From an uncultured Muribaculaceae bacterium (GTDB lineage Bacteria; Bacteroidota; Bacteroidia; Bacteroidales; Muribaculaceae), in contig CAJUAT010000035.1 in the NCBI GenBank assembly GCA_910584525.1, forward strand, positions 1 to 28,976: a stretch of 28,976 bases of DNA. The letters are read 5' to 3'. Numbering within the stretch: position 1 is the first letter of the stretch; every line of letters begins with the position of its first letter. Positions 15,727 to 23,001 of this stretch are shown here, piece by piece. Position numbers and translations under genes: made by a program. The notes beneath the pieces were generated by a model. That model was not told the DNA's origin, did not search any database, and worked only from the letters and a program-made list of their open reading frames with translations.

Positions 15727-15758
15727 TATACATGTAGTACATATGTAGTACATATGTA
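15727..15758. promoter_or_regulatory. Three 11-bp-phased dyads upstream of the DUF4417 promoter
   Basis: TATACATGTA (15727-15736), TACATATGTA (15738-15747) and TACATATGTA (15749-15758) are spaced exactly 11 bp apart. The last two are perfect palindromes; the first contains the palindrome TACATGTA. They sit 24-55 bp upstream of the -7 box, a typical operator position, with one site per helical turn. Confidence 0.7.
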
Positions 15759-15769
15759 GGTCGTACGGG

Positions 15770-16525
15770 TCACGAATCACACAGTTTCTCTATTATTTCA
15801 TAGCCTTCAGGTTTTACCTGCCGGCCATTATCATAATCATTTACCCCTGATCTTGCACTGTCTTTCAACTTCTTATGATTTGTAATCAGATTTTCGTATT
15901 TAGACCATGGTTTCCTGCCGTTGCTTGTCCGTAGTGACAGGTATACACTTGATACGTCTACGAAATATCCGTATAACTTGGCTGTACCATTCCATGTGTA
16001 TTTGTCTCCATTCTTTTCAACCAGGCCCTCTTCTTCCAGATCTTCAAGAAGTTTCTTCGCTTTATCTGTCTGGAAATACTCTTTTTGTACTCCGCCTTTC
16101 TTTCTGTCGGGTTGAGCTGAGTATAAGCATGGTTCTTCTCCCATTATCTCCGATATAGTAATGATTGACTCGGTCAACACCATTCGCAGTTCCAAAGCAA
16201 TTCCTTCCGGCGTCCATGAAGCAACCTCATCTTCCGGAACCTCCGACCGTCTTTCTGTTATGAATTCCACTATATTTCTATAAATCGAAAGAGTCTTGCG
16301 CACAATCCGCTTGGTGATTTCTATGTTGGGCGAGTTCACTAGTTCGTTCAATATGGCTGACCGAGCGCTTACCGAGAAATTTTTGAATGATATCCATTTG
16401 CCGTGAGCGGGACTTTTTACTATAAACGGCAGTTTATATTCATCATCCCAGGGTTCGCCCCAGCAGTCAATATACCTGTCCCAAAATGACTTGGTCTCGT
16501 TGAATATTTCTACAGCTGTTGACAT
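15770..16525 (-). CDS. Unknown 251-residue protein downstream of mod (possibly DUF6043-like)
   Basis: The product is soluble, mostly helical in its first 150 residues (FWDRYIDCWGEPWDDEYKLPF, then a helix-rich stretch with EVASWTPEGIALELRMVLTESI). The C-terminal third, from about residue 152 (TDKAKKLLEDLEEEGLVEKNGDKYTWNG), looks like a winged-helix segment. It continues LYGYFVDVSSVYLSLRTSNGRKPWSKYENLITNHKKL, which resembles small regulators of Bacteroides mobile elements such as DUF6043; I am not sure of that match. It lies 33 nt behind mod with no promoter between them, so the two are probably co-transcribed. It could be the factor acting on the phased dyads just beyond its stop codon. Confidence 0.7.
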   Translation of the reverse strand: MSTAVEIFNETKSFWDRYIDCWGEPWDDEYKLPFIVKSPAHGKWISFKNFSVSARSAILNELVNSPNIEITKRIVRKTLSIYRNIVEFITERRSEVPEDEVASWTPEGIALELRMVLTESIITISEIMGEEPCLYSAQPDRKKGGVQKEYFQTDKAKKLLEDLEEEGLVEKNGDKYTWNGTAKLYGYFVDVSSVYLSLRTSNGRKPWSKYENLITNHKKLKDSARSGVNDYDNGRQVKPEGYEIIEKLCDS

Positions 16526-16558
16526 TTTATTTGAGATTATTAACAGAGTCTTTTTGAT

Positions 16559-18493
16559 TCAGAATCTTCTTATGTCGCGTGGTATTTTCTTGAACGTGAT
16601 ATTCCTGGCCTCCATGAAGTCAGGGGGCAAAGTGCAGGTGTCGGCGTATATCACATAATGCCCCGCCTTTTCGGTCACTATCTCCTGAAGGGTCTCCATG
16701 TTCAGGTCGGTCACTTCGTCAGGCTTGTAATAGAAATAGTAGCCGATGTCGTTGTGGGTGTCCATCAGCCATTTGCCCGTCCCTTTCTCTCTTCTCCGCA
16801 ACAATGGCTTGTGCGTTTCGGAATAATATACATACTCGCGAATCTTATCGGCTCCTACTTCTTCATTAAGATTGTTATCGTCTATGAACAGAGGCAGACC
16901 GACTTCATAATAATCGAACGAGGCGGAGATTCCGGCGACTTTGCCATCCGCCACGGTGGAAGCTATGACCTTGACGCAGTTGTCGACAATCTTTGGCTTC
17001 GATATTTCGGGGTATCTGTCTCTATTATCCGCAATCACTTTCTCTGCTTCGGCAATAATTTCAGCGCCTTTCAGCAGATTCTTTGAAGTCAGTTTCTTGC
17101 TGAAAATCTCCACCTCCTGTTTCTGCTTGGTAGGATAGCCGGTGATAACACGGCGCACACGTTCAGCGGTGGTGTCTTCGGCATAATCCATCATCTCGAT
17201 AAGAATGAAGCGGCGGTTGCCGCCGTCCTTCCGGTTTTGACGGAGGACAGCATGGGCGGTTGTTCCGCTGCCTGCGAAAGAGTCAAGGACAATGCTGTCA
17301 GGACGGGTAGCAATATGGAGTATGCGCTCGATGAGGCGGACAGGTTTCGGAGTGTCAAAGGGGACTTTTCCGCCAAAGATGTCTTTAAGTTCCTTCTTCG
17401 CCTCATCGGTATGACCGACTTCTGAGTAAGGCCAGAGATTGGTAGGGTTTTTACCTTCAGTTTGTTCCAGATAAATTTTACGACCGATTCCGCCTTTACC
17501 ATTTAACGTGAAATAAAGTTTAGGCCACTGACCTCGCTCTAAAACAGCCTGAGCCAGCTCTCTGGATTTCTCCTTTGGCTCTTTGAGCATTATGGCACAG
17601 ACTCCTTCGCGCACTTCACTGTCAGAGATGCCGCAGATTTCGGCTCGTTGCTTTGCATCGTTGATGTCTTGAAGCTCATAGGAACACCACTGACTCATTA
17701 TGCGCAACATTTCCGACTGCTCTAAACTCCAACATCTATTCTTAGGCGGATAGATTAGTTTACCCGTGATTGGTTGCTGAATTGCATAGACCATGCCTTG
17801 ATGTGTTGAAGCACCAGGCGCAGAAGCATCACCACTTTTCCATGCACACCAGTCGTTATCCGGATTCTTATAACGGGCATCCATCTCGTCAGTACGCTCA
17901 AGACGATTAGGTTGCCAATCGGAAGATTTAGAATATACAAGGATATATTCTGTTTCGCTGACTATTCCTTTGGAATCATTACGGGGAGAATAAGTTCGCT
18001 GCCATGAAATGCACCCGACAAAGTTGTTGAATATGCGGTCACATATCGCTTTGAGATATGCAAACTCATTGCGGTCTATCGATATAAAAATCGCCCCTTC
18101 AGGACTAAGCAACTTTTCAAGCAGAACGAGACGGGGATACATCATGCAGAGCCACTTGTCGTGGCGGCTGAAATCCTCACCCTCCTTGCCTACGGCATCG
18201 CCTATCCATTTGAGGATACGCGGGTCTCTCACATTGTCGTTATAGACCCAGCCCTCGTTGCCGGTGTTATACGGAGGATCGATATATATGCAATCGACGC
18301 GTCCCTCATATTGAGGGAGCAGAGACTTAAGAGCGACAAGGTTGTCGCCGTGTATTATCTTGTTGCCACTTTCGGTAGCCGCCTCTTTCCGTCCCTCTGA
18401 ATCGAAACCATACCGATGTTCCAGAACATGAAACGGCACCTCCAAGTGATGGGCTACGATGCGCTCTTTCCCGAGCCATTCCAGTGTCGGCAT
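16559..18493 (-). CDS. mod: Type III DNA-methyltransferase, Mod subunit (N6-adenine, beta class)
   Basis: This 644-residue methyltransferase modifies and recognises the DNA site of the type III system. Motif IV comes first (CIYIDPPYNTGN, DPPY at residues 72-75) and the AdoMet-binding motif later (VLDSFAGSGTTAHAV, residues 402-416). This is the beta-class order of N6-adenine methylases. The central 160-380 region is the variable target-recognition part, with motifs such as SWQRTYSPRND and NPTNLWPYSEVGHTDEAKKEL. The C-terminus is full length and ends with IPRDIRRF. It is the first gene of the island, with a -7 box about 34 nt upstream, and appears to be co-transcribed with the 251-residue gene. 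The recognition sequence cannot be read from the protein. Confidence 0.95.
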   Translation of the reverse strand: MPTLEWLGKERIVAHHLEVPFHVLEHRYGFDSEGRKEAATESGNKIIHGDNLVALKSLLPQYEGRVDCIYIDPPYNTGNEGWVYNDNVRDPRILKWIGDAVGKEGEDFSRHDKWLCMMYPRLVLLEKLLSPEGAIFISIDRNEFAYLKAICDRIFNNFVGCISWQRTYSPRNDSKGIVSETEYILVYSKSSDWQPNRLERTDEMDARYKNPDNDWCAWKSGDASAPGASTHQGMVYAIQQPITGKLIYPPKNRCWSLEQSEMLRIMSQWCSYELQDINDAKQRAEICGISDSEVREGVCAIMLKEPKEKSRELAQAVLERGQWPKLYFTLNGKGGIGRKIYLEQTEGKNPTNLWPYSEVGHTDEAKKELKDIFGGKVPFDTPKPVRLIERILHIATRPDSIVLDSFAGSGTTAHAVLRQNRKDGGNRRFILIEMMDYAEDTTAERVRRVITGYPTKQKQEVEIFSKKLTSKNLLKGAEIIAEAEKVIADNRDRYPEISKPKIVDNCVKVIASTVADGKVAGISASFDYYEVGLPLFIDDNNLNEEVGADKIREYVYYSETHKPLLRRREKGTGKWLMDTHNDIGYYFYYKPDEVTDLNMETLQEIVTEKAGHYVIYADTCTLPPDFMEARNITFKKIPRDIRRF

Positions 18494-18527
18494 CCAGATC
18501 TCTTGCTTAGAGTTACTTATTCTGACG

Positions 18528-18535
18528 CAAATTTA
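18528..18535 (-). promoter_or_regulatory. -7 box of mod
   Basis: The reverse strand reads TAAATTTG, a perfect TAnnTTTG box, 34 nt before the mod ATG. No clear TTTG lies 19-21 nt further upstream. Confidence 0.55.
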
Positions 18536-18593
18536 GTCATTTTTTATGGACTATGCCCTATAAGTCTACAGATATTTCACGGCAGCCTTTATT

Positions 18594-18635
18594 GCCCCAA
18601 TGGGGCGTTGCGATGACGGCTTGGAGCGTCGCCCC
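18594..18635 (+). promoter_or_regulatory. Two mutually exclusive GC-rich hairpins upstream of the DUF3943 gene
   Basis: GCCCC (18594-18598) can pair with GGGGC (18602-18606), or GGGGCG (18602-18607) can pair with CGCCCC (18630-18635). The shared GGGGC makes the two pairings exclusive. The rest of the 225-nt gap between mod and the DUF3943 gene shows no gene and no clear rightward promoter. Confidence 0.4.
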
Positions 18636-18718
18636 GATTATTAATCACGGTGAAGAAGGATAGTGGCCGCGACCCTTTGCGGCTGAAGAGTGTTATAAGT
18701 GAAAGACCACTATAAAAC

Positions 18719-20221
18719 ATGTGTCAGAGAGATTTCATAACGAGTCTTCTTCGCGGGATGACGGTGCTGTTGCTGGTAATGGCGGCGGCATTGCCCGGCT
18801 ATGGACAGATAGCCATCAATAAGGAGGCGGTGAAGCCTGTGAGTCCTGATTCGGCGGATGTGGAGTATTTCCGGCATAAGAACTTCTGGCGGCCGCTGGC
18901 CGAGGTTGTAGGGTTCAACCTGGCTCTGAACGCTTTCGACAGGTATGTGCTCAAGGCTCCCGGCGAGGTTGTGACATGGGCAAGCATCAAGAAGAATTTC
19001 CGTGGCGGTTTCAAATGGGACAGCGATATGCTGGGCACCAATCTGTTTCTTCATCCCTACCACGGGGGGCTCTATTTCAACGCAGGCCGCAGCAACGGTT
19101 ATAATTTCTGGCAGTCGGAACTTTTCGCCATAGGCGGGTCGCTGATGTGGGAGATGTTTATGGAGAACGAATACCCGAGCACCAACGACGTGATAGCCAC
19201 GCCGATAGGTGGAGCGGTTGTAGGGGAGATAACATTCCGGGCGAGCGATGCGGTGCTTGACGACCGCACATGGGGATGGCAACGGGCAGGCCGCGAGATA
19301 GCGGCTTTCGTGATAAGCCCGATGCGCGGCCTCAACCGCATATTCACCGGGCGAGCATGGAAACGGAGTCCCACACGTGGCCGAGTGTTCGGCGTCCCTC
19401 CCATAGCACTGCGTGTATCTCTCGGCCCGAAGGCCACAATCTTCGAAAGCCGCCAATGGGAGCACAGCTTCGGCGCCTCTCTGCAAATTGACCTCGAGTA
19501 TGGACACAGATTCGAACCGAATACCGTGCCTTACGATTACTTCACCTTCAGCGCCGAACTGCAGGCCGTCAAGGAGCAGCCGCTGCTCACGCATTTCGCC
19601 GTAAAGGGCCGACTGTTAGGCCTGAGTATGCTGCAAGGCAAGAAATCGCATGTATCGGTGGGTCTCTTCCAGCATTTCGACTTTTACGATTCCGACACCA
19701 TCAAGACCTTTGACCGCGTGCCTTACAAGATGGGTATTCCTGCGAGTCTGGGAGGCGGAGTGTTCTACCGCTACCAGCCCGACCAGTCATGGCGTTTCGA
19801 CTGCTACGCCCATGCCAACGCGGTGTTTCTGGCCGGCATTCTCTCCGACCATTACTGGACCAACAAACGCGATTACAACTGGGCGTCGGGGTTCTCTATA
19901 AAGGGTGGCCTCAACTGGGTGTTCATGCACAACAGGATGTCGTTCACCATAAGCCATGAGTTCTACCGACTCTTCACATGGAAAGGGTATGCCAAAGGGA
20001 CTGACCTCAGCAAGGTTAACTACCGCACATTCAACGTGATGGGCGACAAATCGGTAGCATCGTTCAATGTGACTACAGCGCGTTTCGACGCCCGCATATG
20101 GAAAAACATCTACGGCTCGCTTGTATTCGACAATTTCATGCGCTCCACCAACTACCGCGACTTTCCCCATGTAAAATCCTCCACACAGTCGCTCCGCGCC
20201 ATGATCTCATACAAGTTCTGA
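18719..20221 (+). CDS. DUF3943 domain-containing outer-membrane protein
   Basis: The 500-residue product has a Sec signal (LLRGMTVLLLVMAAALPGYG) and a DUF3943 domain over about residues 55-190. This contains VGFNLALNAFDRYVL, the strongly conserved FKWDSDMLGTNLFLHPYHGGLYFNAGRSNGYNFWQSE, GGSLMWEMFMENEYPSTNDVIATPIGGAVVGE and ASDAVLDD. The remaining 300 residues are alternating strands ending SLRAMISYKF, a barrel-type terminus. DUF3943 is common in Gram-negative envelopes but has no agreed function. The gene stands alone: its left neighbour is the divergent mod and its right neighbour is convergent, with stops only 22 nt apart. Confidence 0.85.
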   Translation: MCQRDFITSLLRGMTVLLLVMAAALPGYGQIAINKEAVKPVSPDSADVEYFRHKNFWRPLAEVVGFNLALNAFDRYVLKAPGEVVTWASIKKNFRGGFKWDSDMLGTNLFLHPYHGGLYFNAGRSNGYNFWQSELFAIGGSLMWEMFMENEYPSTNDVIATPIGGAVVGEITFRASDAVLDDRTWGWQRAGREIAAFVISPMRGLNRIFTGRAWKRSPTRGRVFGVPPIALRVSLGPKATIFESRQWEHSFGASLQIDLEYGHRFEPNTVPYDYFTFSAELQAVKEQPLLTHFAVKGRLLGLSMLQGKKSHVSVGLFQHFDFYDSDTIKTFDRVPYKMGIPASLGGGVFYRYQPDQSWRFDCYAHANAVFLAGILSDHYWTNKRDYNWASGFSIKGGLNWVFMHNRMSFTISHEFYRLFTWKGYAKGTDLSKVNYRTFNVMGDKSVASFNVTTARFDARIWKNIYGSLVFDNFMRSTNYRDFPHVKSSTQSLRAMISYKF

Positions 20222-20231
20222 CGTCCAGGAA

Positions 20232-20251
20232 CGCGCTCTAAAGTCATAGAG
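20232..20251. repeat. Half-copy of the GCGCGCTCTAA element with a short hairpin
   Basis: CGCGCTCTAAA (20232-20242) matches one half of the palindrome at 5019-5034. CTCTA (20236-20240) and TAGAG (20247-20251) can form a small stem between the two convergent genes. It may act as a weak bidirectional terminator. Confidence 0.35.
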
Positions 20252-21311
20252 TGGGTCGGTCGGGGAATCGCTGTTCTATTGACTGAACGAGTTTGAACTG
20301 AGCCCGGGCGCGTACCAGATTATGGTCGGCATACGCTATCCGGTAATAAGTGTCGCCATTAAGGTAATCGGTAAGGAAACGCACCGCCTGCATGTATGCG
20401 AAGCGCTCCGCGGCATATGGAAGAGCGGCTATCTCCACATCTGTAAGAAAAGCGGCGGCTTCTTCCAGATACCCTTCCCTGAAAGCATGGTATACATCTA
20501 TGTCGAATTCCACATTGTCAAGATCTGGATCATCCTCGCGGCCAGTGTTGGCGGCCGTGCGGAGAAAGTCGCCGAAATCCGACAACACGAACGAGGGCAT
20601 CACCGTATCCAGGTCTATCATGCACAGCACCTCACCATCACGGTCGAAGAGCATGTTGTCGATTTTCGTGTCGCAGTGGCAAATACGTTTAGGCATTCTC
20701 CCTTCACGATAGAGTCTTTCGGCCATACAGGCCTTTCCCTCCCGTTTTTTCAGTTCCTCCACAAGCTGTGTCACCTGAGCCAGACGTCCACAGGGATCCG
20801 CATCAATGGCCTGCCGAAACTGCCGCAGGCGCAACTCCATATTGTGAAAGTCGGGTATACTCTCCCCTATCCCGCCGTCGATATCGCTCAGCATCTCCTG
20901 AAAATGCCCGATAGCCTTCCCAGCATTGCGTGCGTTCTCCGGCGTGATTTCCCCTCTGGTCTCCGCATCCTCTATCATGAGCATCACGCGCCAATAGCTG
21001 TCGCCATCCCGGACATACGTCTTGCCTGTATCCGATGCCTTTATGAATTTCAGCACCTTCCGGTCGATATCATTTTCACCGCGGCTCTGCAGCTTTGCCC
21101 TTATGTGGGCTGTGACACGCTCGATGTTGCTTTGAAGAAGCTCCACATCTGTGAAAACATTATGGTTAATCCTCTGGAGAATATAGGCGCGTCCGCTGCT
21201 GCTGTCAACGGCCTTGAAAGTGTCGTTGATATGTCCGCCGCCTATGGGCACAATCGTGTCGGGTTCCGCCATTATGCCGAACCGCCGCAATATCATGCTC
21301 TTATCCATCAT
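20244..21311 (-). CDS. APH-family sugar kinase resembling N-acetylhexosamine 1-kinase (NahK)
   Basis: The 355-residue cytosolic protein has the aminoglycoside-phosphotransferase fold. The N-terminal nucleotide loop is IVPIGGGHINDTF at residues 20-32. The catalytic loop is HCDTKIDNMLFD (212-223) with Asp214 as the likely base, and the metal-binding segment is CMIDLDTVMPSFVLSDFGDFLR (230-251). The last two match NahK, the kinase that makes GlcNAc-1-P or GalNAc-1-P in Bifidobacterium. The ATG overlaps the stop of the upstream GH109 gene by ATGA, so the two are translated together. With a GalNAc-releasing enzyme upstream, phosphorylation of GalNAc is the most likely role. Other small substrates such as homoserine or choline are alternatives. 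Confidence 0.8.
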   Translation of the reverse strand: MMDKSMILRRFGIMAEPDTIVPIGGGHINDTFKAVDSSSGRAYILQRINHNVFTDVELLQSNIERVTAHIRAKLQSRGENDIDRKVLKFIKASDTGKTYVRDGDSYWRVMLMIEDAETRGEITPENARNAGKAIGHFQEMLSDIDGGIGESIPDFHNMELRLRQFRQAIDADPCGRLAQVTQLVEELKKREGKACMAERLYREGRMPKRICHCDTKIDNMLFDRDGEVLCMIDLDTVMPSFVLSDFGDFLRTAANTGREDDPDLDNVEFDIDVYHAFREGYLEEAAAFLTDVEIAALPYAAERFAYMQAVRFLTDYLNGDTYYRIAYADHNLVRARAQFKLVQSIEQRFPDRPTL

Positions 21312-22855
21312 TTTCTCTTTTTGACATTTTTCCGGGCACCTTTTGTCTTCAACGACTCCGTGAAAGCCTTGGCTTTGGCAAGCGACTCACGCTCCTGTTC
21401 GGGAGTTGCGAAGGCATGTCGATAACCTTTGGTCCTGTTCCAGTCGCCACGGGTAAAATCGGGCATGCTTACGGGTGCGCAGCCGTTATCCATCGACAGG
21501 GAGCCCAGTTCGGCAAGCGAGCACCATTCCGCAAGGTCATAGACATCCATGTCGAGCGGCAGCCCGTTCTGCAGGCAGTATATCAACCTGCTGTCCATGA
21601 TGAAATCCATACCGCCATGGCCTCCAACTTCCTTGGCCATCTCGCCATATTTCTCAAGAATAGGATGACGGTATTTCTCCTCCAGGGCCTGACGTTCCCC
21701 GTCGGGAAGGAATGTGTGTGCCGACAAGTTTTCAATATCCACTTCCATCCCTGCATCCGCGAGTTGCTGCCGCCCTACGGCATAACCCTCCACGGGATAT
21801 TTGTTGGCAAAGCCTCTTGTGCCGGTAAGCTGATAAAGCCTGTTGTAAGGCTGCGGAGTCATCACATTGTGCTGTATCTCTATGACCTTGCCGTTTTCCG
21901 TGCGGATAAGGGTTGTGGTATGGTCGCCGTTACGGAAACTGCCGCAGACAGAGTCGGCCATTTCCCTGACCAGTTCAGCGCCGTTGAACGAACGGGTATC
22001 CATGGCCACAAGCGTTTTCATCCTGTCGCCGCGATGGATATCCATAGCCTGAGCCACGGGGCCGAGACCGTGGGTGGGATAAACGTCGCCACGATGGCGC
22101 ATGTTATAGTCGAGACGCCATCCGAGCCGGTCGTCAGGGCCTTTCTTCCAGTAATGTTTCCAGAATGGAGTAAGGTCATGGATATAAGCACCCTGGGCAC
22201 GTACTATATCGCCGAACACCCCCTGCTGCGCCATGTTGAGTGTATTCATCTCAAACCAGTCATAACAGCAGTTTTCAAGAATCATGCAGTGTTTTCGGGT
22301 TCGCTCGCTCAGGTCGACCAGATTCCAGCAGTCGCTCAGTGTCATGGCCGACGGCACCTCTATTGCCACGTTCTTGCCATGCTCCATGGCGTATCGGGCA
22401 ATGGGCACATGATGAAGCCAGTCGGCAGCTATGTAGACCAGGTCAATATCAGGACGTTCGCACAGCTCCTTGTAGCCATTTTCGCCATAGTAAACGGCGG
22501 CGTCGGGCATCGATGCCTGCCGCAGATATTTCTGGCAGCTGTCGGCACGTGGCCGCTCATAATCACACAGAGCCTTTATCTCCACTCCGGGGATGTGGGT
22601 GAACCGTTCCACAGCACCGGGGCCTCGCATGCCGAGGCCTACGAAGCCTACCCTGACTTTCTCCATGGCGGGCAACGCCAGGCCAAGCACACTCTCCTGC
22701 CCCGGCTGACGCTCCGGGCTCGTCACTTCGATAGTACCCTTGTTCCAGTGCCATTCAGTGCCATATTGATTCACTTCGGCTCCCGCCGTTATTACAGGTA
22801 TGTGTATGACTACCGCCATTGCGGACACCAATAGTATCTCGCCGAGTTTTTTCAT
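21308..22855 (-). CDS. GH109 alpha-N-acetylgalactosaminidase (Gfo/Idh/MocA fold), secreted
   Basis: I start at the ATG of MKKLGEILLVSAMAVVIHIPVITAGA, a Sec signal; a longer reading would run into the promoter. The 515-residue product is a GH109 glycosidase, which hydrolyses terminal alpha-GalNAc by an NAD-dependent oxidation-elimination mechanism. The dinucleotide loop VGFVGLGMRGPG is at residues 69-80, followed by NVAIEVPSA (162-170) and MRHRGDVYPTHGLGPVAQ (252-269). Tyr259 and His262 in the YPTH motif correspond to active-site residues known in the Elizabethkingia enzyme. Export places it in the periplasm or on the surface, suited to blood-group A or mucin O-glycans. It is coupled to a NahK-like kinase. 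Confidence 0.92.
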   Translation of the reverse strand: MKKLGEILLVSAMAVVIHIPVITAGAEVNQYGTEWHWNKGTIEVTSPERQPGQESVLGLALPAMEKVRVGFVGLGMRGPGAVERFTHIPGVEIKALCDYERPRADSCQKYLRQASMPDAAVYYGENGYKELCERPDIDLVYIAADWLHHVPIARYAMEHGKNVAIEVPSAMTLSDCWNLVDLSERTRKHCMILENCCYDWFEMNTLNMAQQGVFGDIVRAQGAYIHDLTPFWKHYWKKGPDDRLGWRLDYNMRHRGDVYPTHGLGPVAQAMDIHRGDRMKTLVAMDTRSFNGAELVREMADSVCGSFRNGDHTTTLIRTENGKVIEIQHNVMTPQPYNRLYQLTGTRGFANKYPVEGYAVGRQQLADAGMEVDIENLSAHTFLPDGERQALEEKYRHPILEKYGEMAKEVGGHGGMDFIMDSRLIYCLQNGLPLDMDVYDLAEWCSLAELGSLSMDNGCAPVSMPDFTRGDWNRTKGYRHAFATPEQERESLAKAKAFTESLKTKGARKNVKKRK

Positions 22856-22882
22856 GATGTATCGGATTTGAGTTAACGACTT

Positions 22883-22914
22883 CAAAATTAAAACAAAAAG
22901 TCCATCCATGCAAA
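22883..22914 (-). promoter_or_regulatory. Consensus promoter of the GH109-kinase operon
   Basis: The reverse strand reads TTTG (22914-22911), exactly 20 nt, then TAATTTTG (22890-22883), matching both Bacteroidota boxes and their spacing. The leader to the ATG at 22855 is about 23 nt. Confidence 0.85.
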
Positions 22915-22917
22915 CCT

Positions 22918-22979
22918 ATAAGTAACTGTTCAAAATTATTTTATAGTATCCGGTCTGCTTATTTCGACCAGTTACTTAT
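22918..22979. promoter_or_regulatory. Perfect 11-bp inverted repeat upstream of the GH109 promoter
   Basis: ATAAGTAACTG (22918-22928) and CAGTTACTTAT (22969-22979) are exact inverted copies separated by 40 nt. The inner copy starts 4 nt from the -33 box of the GH109 promoter, so the pair may be operator half-sites. A weaker GGTC/GACC pair lies between them. Confidence 0.55.
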
Positions 22980-23001
22980 CTCAGAATCATCGATCACTCT
23001 T

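Noticed and set aside
11395..18493. The restriction island as an integrated phage or conjugative element
   Set aside because: No integrase, att-like direct repeats, tRNA target or structural genes are visible at either border.
20322..22834. Long open frames on the + strand opposite the kinase and GH109 genes
   Set aside because: They mirror the codon structure of well-recognised genes on the other strand, have no signal, motif or promoter, and encode no known fold.
22931..22938. A second reverse-strand TAATTTTG box as an extra GH109 promoter
   Set aside because: No TTG lies 19-21 nt upstream of it, whereas the box at 22883-22890 has a perfect partner.
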